Shown here: one piece after another, positions 1 to 5,059 of the stretch
Numbering within the stretch: position 1 is the first letter of the stretch
Layout: each line of letters begins with the position of its first letter
Assembly: GCA_946480525.1 (NCBI GenBank)
Contig: CAMLLA010000232.1
Location: 1 to 6,763 of the forward strand
Reading direction: 5' to 3'
Origin: an uncultured Asticcacaulis sp.
GTDB lineage: Bacteria; Pseudomonadota; Alphaproteobacteria; Caulobacterales; Caulobacteraceae
Length of the DNA: 6,763 nt
Program-made: the position numbers and the translations under genes
Notes under the pieces: generated by a model
Told to the model about the DNA's origin: nothing
Databases searched by the model: none
Seen by the model: only the letters and a program-made list of their open reading frames with translations

Positions 1-420
1 GTCGGCAATGTCGTCCTCATACTGGCCGCGATAGACGACGTCACCCAGCCGGCCGTCTGGCCCCTTGCTCAGGCCATGGCCGCGCAGGTCGATCGAATAG
101 ACGGTGGCGCCGCGCGCTGACAGCTCGCTTGAGACGCCCTGCATGGCGACGGTGGTTCCGGAAGAACCGTGGACCACGACCGCAACGCCGCCACCGGGCT
201 TGCCGGGATAAAGACGGTAGGAGAGTTTCGCGCCGTCGCGCGCCGTCATGTACTGCGCGGGTGGCTGCTGCGTGGCGAAGGCGGCCAATGGATCGCCGGC
301 GCTCTCGATGGCGGCGATCGGCGGCGGAGACTTGGGTGCTGTAAAGACCAGGACGCCTGCGGCGACGGTGGCCATGACGACCGGCGTGATGATCAGGCCG
401 CGGATGATGTGTTTGAGCAT
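1..420 (-). CDS. Alpha/beta hydrolase, N-terminal 140 residues (C-terminus beyond window)
   Basis: The frame is open from ATG at 420 down to base 1, so 140 residues are visible and the rest lies outside the window. An N-terminal hydrophobic stretch (about residues 9-28, after K3, H4 and R7) looks like a signal anchor or signal peptide. A linker follows, then an alpha/beta-hydrolase core from about residue 57. HGSSG (84-88) after a run of valines is the oxyanion-hole loop, and DLRGHGLS (111-118) is the classic strand-turn motif of the lysophospholipase/serine-aminopeptidase (Hydrolase_4) group. The nucleophile elbow GxSxG and the catalytic Asp and His would come later and are not visible. GGGAAG at 429-434 (complement) is a Shine-Dalgarno about 8 nt before the ATG. 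The gene is divergent from the LytTR regulator and could be its target (inference). Substrate cannot be told; the family assignment is fairly secure. Confidence 0.85.
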   Translation of the reverse strand, partial: MLKHIIRGLIITPVVMATVAAGVLVFTAPKSPPPIAAIESAGDPLAAFATQQPPAQYMTARDGAKLSYRLYPGKPGGGVAVVVHGSSGTTVAMQGVSSELSARGATVYSIDLRGHGLSKGPDGRLGDVVYRGQYEDDIAD

Positions 421-454
421 GTGGGTGTCTTCCCGATTGCGTGGTTGATGTCCC

Positions 455-483
455 TTGCCTAGCCGCGGGCCGCCCGCTAAGTC
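455..483 (+). promoter_or_regulatory. Candidate promoter of the LytTR regulator gene
   Basis: TTGCCT at 455-460 and GCTAAGTC at 476-483 resemble the Caulobacter housekeeping promoter (TTGaCgS, 10-14 nt, GCTANAWC); seven of eight -10 positions match. The predicted transcript would start near 490 and leave a leader of about 70 nt. The same TTGCCT-N15-GCTAAG pattern occurs upstream of the oxygenase gene, which strengthens the call. It is a motif match by eye. Confidence 0.45.
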
Positions 484-494
484 TGCCGTGTTTT

Positions 495-543
495 CGCCAG
501 TGGTTGCTGCCATGCGCCAGTGGCAGGCTTTGTTCGCCAATGG
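495..543. repeat. Three 9-bp direct repeats with a 20-bp period, putative LytTR operator
   Basis: CGCCAGTGG at 495-503, CGCCAGTGG at 515-523 and CGCCAATGG at 535-543 start exactly 20 bp apart (11-bp spacers), about two helical turns, so all three lie on one DNA face. LytTR-domain proteins are known to bind pairs of roughly 9-bp direct repeats about two turns apart, and the adjacent gene encodes such a protein. The array lies just downstream of the candidate lytTR promoter, fitting autorepression. It is also 75-123 bp upstream of the divergent hydrolase start, fitting activation there. Function is inferred. Confidence 0.6.
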
Positions 544-561
544 CTTTTCCGGGGGATGTCG

Positions 562-1335
562 ATGTCACTGCTGACCTATCGTTCGGCGCCGCTGTTGCGT
601 TGGCAGGCACTGGTCTGGATGCCGGTGGCGGGCATCATTCTGGGCCTGATCGGTCCGTTCGGCAGCTATACCGGCATGACCGTAGCCGACCGTATCGGTC
701 ACTTTGTCCTGTGCGTGACGCTGATCGGCGGATGTTCGCTGATCGTGTCTTACGATGTGGCGCGACGCTTCTTTCAGGGTTACTGGCCGTTATGGGCGGC
801 GCTGTGCGTTGACCTGGCCCTGACGCTTCCGGGCGCGGCCGTCGTCTATGGCAGCCTTGCCCTGTTCGCGCCCGACGTTGTCGCCGGTATCCAGCCTGCC
901 AACCTGATCTGGCAGAACCTGCTGACGACGCTCATCTTTCGCGTGATCAGCCTGGCCCTGTCGTGGCAGCGCATCCGCGAGGGTGGTCATGTCGAAGTCA
1001 CGCCCGAAGTGGCCCAGGAAGCGCCGGCCTTCCATGCCCGCCTGCCGCGCGGCCTGCGTACCCAGCCGATCCTGGCCCTGTCATCCGAAGATCATTATTT
1101 GCGCGTCCATACGCCGAAGGGCGAGGCGCTGATCCTGATGACCATGGCCGAAGCCGTGGCCATGCTGCCGAACGGCTTTCAGATCCACCGTTCGCACTGG
1201 GTGGCGGACACGGCCATCAAGGATGCGCGAAACGACAAGGTCGAACTGGTGACGGGCCTCAGCCTGCCGCTTAGCCGCCATCGCCGCAAGGCATTTGATG
1301 AATGGCTGGATAGGGTGGTGATTAAGCCAGCTTGA
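562..1335 (+). CDS. Four-TM membrane-bound LytTR-domain transcriptional regulator
   Basis: A 257-residue protein from ATG 562, chosen because GGGGGA at 551-556 sits about 5 nt upstream; ATG 556 and GTG 520 are in-frame alternatives. Four hydrophobic segments (about residues 15-34, 45-64, 76-102 and 115-135) form a membrane sensor with very short loops. A linker leads to a C-terminal LytTR DNA-binding domain (about 165-250) with the hallmarks SEDHYLRVHT (175-184), IHRSHWV (208-214) and LPLSRHRRKAF (235-245). There is no receiver domain, so it is not a classical two-component response regulator. The architecture matches membrane-embedded LytTR regulators that act while anchored or are held inactive by a partner; the signal is unknown. 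Direct repeats directly upstream are the probable binding site. Its last five codons lie in a 15-bp sequence repeated at 1760-1774. Confidence 0.9.
   Translation: MSLLTYRSAPLLRWQALVWMPVAGIILGLIGPFGSYTGMTVADRIGHFVLCVTLIGGCSLIVSYDVARRFFQGYWPLWAALCVDLALTLPGAAVVYGSLALFAPDVVAGIQPANLIWQNLLTTLIFRVISLALSWQRIREGGHVEVTPEVAQEAPAFHARLPRGLRTQPILALSSEDHYLRVHTPKGEALILMTMAEAVAMLPNGFQIHRSHWVADTAIKDARNDKVELVTGLSLPLSRHRRKAFDEWLDRVVIKPA
1321..1335. repeat. 15-bp direct repeat, left copy
   Basis: ATTAAGCCAGCTTGA encodes the last four residues and stop of the LytTR regulator. The identical 15-mer recurs at 1760-1774, where it forms the 3' end of the convergent oxygenase gene. Identity stops on both sides (G versus A before, C versus T after). 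The two copies bracket the AT-rich segment that carries the small membrane-protein gene, like a target duplication. Confidence 0.85.
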
Positions 1336-1759
1336 CCTTCAGACTATTTTCAATGATGAATTGCCTGACGAAAGCTTGCTTGAATAGTTTCAATTGGGGC
1401 TTTCAAAGGGGGCATTATGGAAGTTTGGAAAAATTTAAGCGCTGCGCAGTTCAGATGGCTCGCTATTGGTGTTGGCATTCTTTTCTTGCTGTCATTATTA
1501 TTTTCAGATTTTTTTCTTCTTTTGGATAGATCTTTATTCAATGCTATCGAATATTCGACTTTAGACAGCCCTTGGACCGAATTGACGTGTAGTGATACAG
1601 TAGTCCTCGGGGCTGTAGGTCGAAGCGAATATTGCCCAAACGGCTATGTAGCGAGACCAAATTTTTCAATCTCTATGAAATTGATAGCGGCCTGCTCGCT
1701 TGTTTTTGCTAGCTTCTTTTTATTCATGTCATCCGAGCGAAAGAAGCGTGTATCGGAAA
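1336..1759. mobile_element. Putative AT-rich insertion between 15-bp direct repeats
   Basis: This 424-bp segment lies between two exact 15-bp repeats. By hand count 125 of 300 bases at 1441-1740 are G or C (about 42%), against about 63% in adjacent coding sequence. It carries a single small gene on the plus strand. Removing the segment with one repeat copy would join the LytTR gene to the oxygenase gene as convergent neighbours overlapping at their 3' ends, with both proteins intact. No recombinase, no terminal inverted repeats and no integron attC-like core site were seen, so the mechanism is unknown. Confidence 0.5.
1361..1389 (+). promoter_or_regulatory. Weak candidate promoter for the small membrane-protein gene
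   Basis: TTGCCT (1361-1366) and AATAGT (1384-1389) with a 17-bp spacer each match four of six sigma-70 consensus positions. It lies inside the AT-rich segment, 28 bp before the start codon. In AT-rich DNA such matches arise easily by chance, so it is tentative. Read-through from the LytTR gene, whose stop is 81 nt before this start, is the alternative. Confidence 0.25.
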
Positions 1760-1764
1760 ATTAA
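1417..1764 (+). CDS. Small two-TM membrane protein, function unknown
   Basis: A 115-residue protein from ATG 1417 with a strong Shine-Dalgarno (AAAGGGGG, 1405-1412). Hydrophobic segment one spans about residues 14-36 and segment two about 88-104. The loop of roughly 50 residues between them holds C58 and C73, which could form a disulfide if periplasmic. The C-terminus is basic (RKKR, 108-111), predicting both ends in the cytoplasm. I do not recognise the family. Codon use is AT-rich and unlike all neighbours, suggesting recent acquisition. Its stop codon is supplied by the right-hand 15-bp repeat and overlaps the stop of the convergent oxygenase gene (1761-1763). One speculative role is partner of the upstream LytTR regulator, since some LytTR systems pair with small membrane inhibitors; nothing in the sequence proves this. 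That it is a real gene rests on the ribosome site and clean TM pattern. Confidence 0.65.
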   Translation: MEVWKNLSAAQFRWLAIGVGILFLLSLLFSDFFLLLDRSLFNAIEYSTLDSPWTELTCSDTVVLGAVGRSEYCPNGYVARPNFSISMKLIAACSLVFASFFLFMSSERKKRVSEN

Positions 1765-1774
1765 GCCAGCTTGA
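1760..1774. repeat. 15-bp direct repeat, right copy
   Basis: ATTAAGCCAGCTTGA again, identical to 1321-1335. Read on the minus strand it supplies the final KLA codons and the stop of the oxygenase gene. On the plus strand its TAA closes the small membrane-protein gene. The same bases therefore serve as 3' end for different genes in each copy. Confidence 0.85.
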
Positions 1775-2699
1775 TTTCGCGCAGGCGCTGCTGGAGAAAG
1801 TCCTCGGCCGTGATCGGCTCGGGGAACTGGTTCGGGCGGTCTTCCGAGATGCAGTTATCGAGCGTCTCAATCACATAGGGCGGATTGAAGTGCAGGAAGA
1901 ATGGCGTCGAATAGCGCGCGAAATCCTTGCGCGCCTCGGCCGGATTGATGACGCGGTGCTGGGTAGACGGCAGGACGCCATTGGTCAGGCGCGACAGCAT
2001 ATCGCCGATATTGCAGACGATGCAGTTTTCCGGCGGGGTGATCGGAAGCCACTGGCCGTCGCGGTCGAGGATCTGCAGGCCCGGCTCTTCGGCGCCAAGC
2101 AGCAGCGTAATGACATTGATATCGCCATGGGCGCCGGCGCGGACCGATTCACCGGCGGACGCCACCGGCGGGTAGTGCAGCAGGCGCAGCACCGAATTGC
2201 CGAGATCGACCTTGTCCGCGAAAAAGCCGGGATCGAGCTTGAGATAAAGCGCGATAGCGCGCAGGATCTTCTTGCCCAGGGCATCGAGGTTTTCATAAAG
2301 CGCCAGGACGCTGTCGTGGAAGTCGGCGACTTCGGCCGGCCAGACATTGTCCGGCATATATTGACGGTAGGGATGGCCTTCGGGCAGTTCGCGGCCGGTG
2401 TGCCAGAATTCCTTCAGGTCGTGGTGGATGTGGCCCTTGGCGGTCTCGATGCCGAACGGCGTGTAGCCGCGCGCACCGCCCCTGCCCTTGACGTGATAGG
2501 CGCGCTTCACCTCTTCCGGCAGGGCGAAGAAGGCCTTGGTGGCGGCAAGCGCCCGGTCGAGCAGTTTGGGATCAAGGCCATGTCCACCCAGGACGGCAAA
2601 GCCATAGCGTTCGAATGCCTCGCCCAGTTGGGCGGAAAAGGCAGCGAAATCCTCGTCGTAAAGCGACAGGGGAACGGGCGGAATGGCGGAGACGGACAT
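1761..2699 (-). CDS. 2-oxoglutarate/Fe(II)-dependent oxygenase, isopenicillin N synthase-like
   Basis: A 312-residue protein. Start ATG 2699 is chosen over a longer in-frame extension because AAGGA at 2706-2710 (complement) lies 6 nt upstream and the family's N-terminal region starts at once. The N-terminal DIOX_N-like region (about 5-120) contains RYGFAVLGGHGL, FFALPEEVK and GYTPFG. The C-terminal jelly-roll has the iron triad H191-x-D193 (AHGDINVITLL) and H248 (STQHRV), and the 2-oxoglutarate-binding R262-x-S264 (ARYSTPFF). All catalytic positions are present, so it should couple decarboxylation of 2-oxoglutarate to oxidation of an unknown substrate, in the cytoplasm (no signal peptide). 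Database annotation often calls such proteins ethylene-forming-enzyme-like, but that is not a substrate assignment. Length is typical. A promoter candidate and an operator-like inverted repeat lie just upstream. Confidence 0.92.
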   Translation of the reverse strand: MSVSAIPPVPLSLYDEDFAAFSAQLGEAFERYGFAVLGGHGLDPKLLDRALAATKAFFALPEEVKRAYHVKGRGGARGYTPFGIETAKGHIHHDLKEFWHTGRELPEGHPYRQYMPDNVWPAEVADFHDSVLALYENLDALGKKILRAIALYLKLDPGFFADKVDLGNSVLRLLHYPPVASAGESVRAGAHGDINVITLLLGAEEPGLQILDRDGQWLPITPPENCIVCNIGDMLSRLTNGVLPSTQHRVINPAEARKDFARYSTPFFLHFNPPYVIETLDNCISEDRPNQFPEPITAEDFLQQRLREIKLA

Positions 2700-2713
2700 G
2701 TCGGGTCCTTGAT

Positions 2714-2738
2714 CTAAGGAAACAAGGTTTCCGCTTAG
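2714..2738 (-). promoter_or_regulatory. Operator-like inverted repeat at the oxygenase promoter
   Basis: CTAAG-GAAAC (2714-2723), a 3-nt centre (AAG), then GTTTC (2727-2731), two extra bases and CTTAG (2734-2738) form ten matched pairs interrupted only by CG on one arm. It lies 15-39 bp upstream of the oxygenase ATG and overlaps the candidate -10 (2732-2739), a typical repressor position. If transcription began further upstream it would instead be a leader hairpin ending 3 nt before the Shine-Dalgarno. Confidence 0.45.
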
Positions 2739-2760
2739 CGTCACGGCTGCCCAAAGGCAA
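2732..2760 (-). promoter_or_regulatory. Candidate promoter of the oxygenase gene
   Basis: On the minus strand TTGCCTT (2760-2754) is followed after 14 nt by GCTAAGCG (2739-2732), which resembles the Caulobacter housekeeping promoter and has the same TTGCCT-N15-GCTAAG core as the candidate upstream of the LytTR gene. The predicted start near 2725 gives a leader of about 25 nt containing the Shine-Dalgarno. Confidence 0.4.
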
Positions 2761-2780
2761 GGCACGGCGACGACCCGATC

Positions 2781-2911
2781 TAATCGTTCGCGCGATGTTT
2801 GGCCGAAACGAAGTTCGGCGAAGCCAAAACCGCTCATACTTTTTGGCACATCGCTTTAATCTTTGGCGCGATGTTTGGCCGAAAACCGCTCACACTTTTC
2901 GGCACATCGCT
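2781..2911. repeat. Two tandem copies of a structured repeat (three-way junction and hairpin)
   Basis: Copy A is 2781-2856 and copy B starts at 2857; they share TAATC, CGCGATGTTTGGCCGAAA and ACCGCTCAyACTTTT, and end in GGCACATCGCT. Both can fold. The outer stem GCGATGT/ACATCGC is 2792-2798 with 2848-2854 in A, and 2868-2874 with 2904-2910 in B. The inner stem is GCCAAAA/TTTTGGC in A (2823-2829, 2841-2847) and GCCGAAAA/TTTTCGGC in B (2878-2885, 2896-2903), so both arms differ yet still pair. Copy A has an extra hairpin GCCGAA/TTCGGC (2802-2819), giving a three-way junction. No gene lies here. It could be a REP/MITE-like repeat, an RNA element or a regulator site; function unknown. Confidence 0.7.
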
Positions 2912-2970
2912 CTATTATGCCACAGTCACCTAAAAGCAGCGGTTCAGGGGTGATTTCGTCACAGAACTCC

Positions 2971-2989
2971 GCTATTAACTAATCCTAAA
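2971..2989 (+). promoter_or_regulatory. Possible promoter -10 and CtrA-like box upstream of the protease gene
   Basis: GCTATTAA (2971-2978) resembles an alphaproteobacterial -10 element, but no good -35 is visible. Overlapping it, TTAA-N7-TAAA (2975-2989) differs from the CtrA box TTAA-N7-TTAA at one of eight positions. Both calls are weak motif matches in an AT-rich patch. Confidence 0.25.
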
Positions 2990-3010
2990 CACGCTTTCAG
3001 CCAAAGCGTG
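2990..3010 (+). other. Leader hairpin upstream of the protease gene
   Basis: CACGCTTT (2990-2997), loop CAGCC, AAAGCGTG (3003-3010) make a perfect 8-bp stem with a 5-nt loop. It is followed by a second, weaker hairpin CGGTG/CACCG (3024-3028 with 3037-3041) whose loop contains the palindrome-forming TGATCAC. Neither has a T-run on this strand, so they are not terminators here. They may structure the 5' leader or be protein-binding inverted repeats. Confidence 0.45.
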
Positions 3011-3053
3011 GAGGTGGGGTACGCGGTGTGATCACGCACCGAGCCGGGATAAG

Positions 3054-4856
3054 GTGGGAATTAGGTCAGTGGCGTCCAGCTCAGACGCAGGTCGAACAGG
3101 TGTGAAAGCGCGATGGATCGCGCTTGCGCTCGTTCTTTGCCTGGGTGTGGTTATCGGCGTTGGACTTAATCACCATGCCTCAGCCGACGACGCCAAGGCG
3201 AGTGCCGCTGCCGCGCCGATCGTCAATCCGGACCTTCAGCCTGTAAATTCGACCAAGGCGCTTTCCACCGCCGAACAGTCGGTGGTGCGCGTTCTGGTTG
3301 TCTATCGCGGCTATGGCGGTACGCCGCTCGATTCGGTCGGCATGGGTTCGGGTTTCGTCGTCGCGCCCGGCTATGTCATCACCAACTACCACGTCGTCGA
3401 AGTGCCGGCCGAAGCGTCGAGTGCCGATGTCTATATCGTGCCGCATAAGGACGCTGGCGCCGGCTATCAGCGGGTCGAGCTGGTCAAGACCTGGACCGAG
3501 GGCGATCTGGCCTTGCTGAAGGCGGACGGTCTGAAAATTCCGCCGCTCAAGCTGTTCGCCAAGCCCAACAAGAATGAACGCGTTGTGTCCATGGGCTATC
3601 CCGATGCGACCGACCACCTGCTCAACCGTTCGGGCACGCAACTGCTGGAACCCAGCGACGCCTATGTGACGCAAGGCTCGATCGCCCTGTTCGCCTCGAC
3701 CAATCCCGACGGCGGGCGGATCGACACCCTGTTCCATACCGCCCCGATCAATCACGGCAATTCCGGCGGGCCGCTGATGAACGAATGCGGTCAGGTTGTG
3801 GGCGTCAACACCTGGACCGCGCCATCGACCATGTCTGCGGGGGGCGATCTGGACATCGCCACGGGTCAGTATGTCGCCACACGGGTGACGGCGCTTCAGA
3901 CCTTCCTGGCTTCGGCCGGTGTTACGCCGACCATGGCCACAAAGCCGTGCTACGCCAAGAGCGAAGACGAGATCGTCAAGGACGACGCCCTGACCAATGC
4001 CCTCGCCGCTGCCGCCGAAGCCCAGGCCGCGCGCATCGAAGAACAGCGCAAGGCCGAATCCGACCGCGCCGCCCTGGAACGCTGGCAGTTGGGGACACTG
4101 GTCCTGCTGTCGGTGCTGATCCTGATCCTGATCGGCTTGATCATCCGGCGGGAAATGCGTCATCGCCACGAAATCCACATGAAGGAGCGCGACGTCGCGC
4201 CCACGGCCTTCTCGAACGAGGCCCAGCCCAAGGCCAAGCCGGCGCAAAGCATGCTGGACAAGAAGGTCAAGGTGCCGGGCGTCAAGCATCCCATTCCGTG
4301 GGGCTGGATCGTCCTTGGCCTGGTCATTGTTGCTGCCGTCGCCTTCCTGCTGATCAAGGACCGCGACATCGCGCGGCGTCTGATAGCGCCGCAGGCGGCC
4401 GCAACGGGACCGGCGGGCGTTGTCCATATGGCGTGTACGGTCGATGCGGGTGCTTCGCCCAATCCGATCGCGGCAGCCGGGCCGATCGAGTTCGATTTCG
4501 ACGCCCAGAATGCCTGTGTCAGCGGCAAGACGGCCTATGAACGCCAACCCGACGGCACGCTGGTGCGCTTTGCCGTCAACGAAGGCACCCAGATGGCGGC
4601 ACGGCTTGAGCTGTCGGCCGATGGCCAGCTGTTCAAGCGCAGCGAATTCCGCCTGGAGCCCGACCCGCACCAGGAATATGTCACGCAGCGCAATGCGCTG
4701 GGCGACCTGCGCTGTGCAGCGAAGGCCGGCAGCGCTGCTGCGACCGCGCTCAACCAGAATCTGGTCAAAGTGCGCCTGCTGTCGCAGACCTATCTGACCA
4801 TGCCGCCCGAAACTCAGACGGTGTGGCGTTGCAAGAAGGCCGACGCGAAGTCGTGA
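3054..4856 (+). CDS. Membrane-anchored trypsin-like (HtrA/DegP-type) serine protease with three TM segments
   Basis: Up to 600 residues from GTG 3054; GTG 3069 and GTG 3102 are in-frame alternatives and no start has a clear ribosome site. TM1 spans about 21-38. The S1C-type protease domain (about 70-290) has an intact triad: H113 in TNYHVV, D151 in EGDLALLK, S237 in NHGNSGGPL. No PDZ domain follows. Instead there is an Ala/Glu-rich probable coiled coil (303-345), TM2 (347-364), a basic loop (365-415), TM3 (417-434) and a C-terminal domain (about 455-595) with four cysteines (C461, C488, C554, C593) that I do not recognise. Positive charges in the 365-415 loop place it in the cytoplasm, putting protease and C-terminal domain both in the periplasm. 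It probably cleaves envelope proteins; the substrate is unknown. The protease assignment is firm; role and start are not. Confidence 0.88.
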   Translation: MGIRSVASSSDAGRTGVKARWIALALVLCLGVVIGVGLNHHASADDAKASAAAAPIVNPDLQPVNSTKALSTAEQSVVRVLVVYRGYGGTPLDSVGMGSGFVVAPGYVITNYHVVEVPAEASSADVYIVPHKDAGAGYQRVELVKTWTEGDLALLKADGLKIPPLKLFAKPNKNERVVSMGYPDATDHLLNRSGTQLLEPSDAYVTQGSIALFASTNPDGGRIDTLFHTAPINHGNSGGPLMNECGQVVGVNTWTAPSTMSAGGDLDIATGQYVATRVTALQTFLASAGVTPTMATKPCYAKSEDEIVKDDALTNALAAAAEAQAARIEEQRKAESDRAALERWQLGTLVLLSVLILILIGLIIRREMRHRHEIHMKERDVAPTAFSNEAQPKAKPAQSMLDKKVKVPGVKHPIPWGWIVLGLVIVAAVAFLLIKDRDIARRLIAPQAAATGPAGVVHMACTVDAGASPNPIAAAGPIEFDFDAQNACVSGKTAYERQPDGTLVRFAVNEGTQMAARLELSADGQLFKRSEFRLEPDPHQEYVTQRNALGDLRCAAKAGSAAATALNQNLVKVRLLSQTYLTMPPETQTVWRCKKADAKS

Positions 4857-4993
4857 ACGGCGGTTGCACAGTCCCCTTCATTCTGCGTTCAGTTTAGCCC
4901 GTCTATGGTCGCCAAGGTGATCCAGGCCTCAAGATGAAAAGCACTGATTTTTTATCCGGCCTTTGCATTCATCGCAGTCACGACTTGAAACAA

Positions 4994-5017
4994 GGCTGAA
5001 AAAGCAGCCGGGTTTTT
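4994..5017 (+). terminator. Weak intrinsic terminator candidate after the protease gene
   Basis: GGCTG (4994-4998), loop AAAAAG, CAGCC (5005-5009), then GGG and TTTTT (5013-5017), with more T after one G. The stem is only 5 bp and lies about 140 nt beyond the protease stop. It is also close to the OmpA-gene promoter region, so it may be a chance hairpin. Nothing else clear was seen in 4857-5059. Confidence 0.3.
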
Positions 5018-5029
5018 GTTTTAGTACCG

Positions 5030-5037
5030 CCTATATT
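5030..5037 (+). promoter_or_regulatory. Possible -10 element of the OmpA-family lipoprotein gene
   Basis: CCTATATT (5030-5037) matches six of eight positions of the alphaproteobacterial GCTANAWC -10 and contains TATATT. No convincing -35 sits at the right distance. It would give a short leader of about 17 nt that still contains the Shine-Dalgarno AGAGGA (5046-5051). Confidence 0.3.
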
Positions 5038-5059
5038 TGTTTGTGAGAGGACAAATCCT

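Noticed and set aside
465..477. Inverted repeat GCGGGC-C-GCCCGC between the hydrolase and LytTR genes
   Set aside because: Six-bp GC-only arms with a one-base centre are easily found by chance in such GC-rich DNA. It lies in the promoter spacer but no other support was seen.
41..610. 189-codon minus-strand frame over the hydrolase and LytTR start
   Set aside because: The hydrolase is in a different frame (ATG at 420, HGSSG and DLRGHGLS motifs). This frame gives Arg/His-rich low-complexity sequence and spans the intergenic region.
1336..1759. Integron gene cassette as explanation for the AT-rich segment
   Set aside because: A single small gene of cassette-like size was suggestive, but no GTTRRRY core site or attC-like folded end is visible and the 15-bp flanks do not resemble attC or attI.
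1890..2717. 275-codon plus-strand frame opposite the oxygenase gene
   Set aside because: Shadow of the oxygenase gene, whose iron and 2-oxoglutarate residues are all present on the minus strand; no ribosome site or family pattern.
3180..4670. Very long open frame (496 codons) on the minus strand opposite the protease gene
   Set aside because: It is antisense to a protein with an intact catalytic triad, and its translation is rich in Arg, Asp, Gly and His with no recognisable domain. GC-rich codon bias produces such antisense frames.
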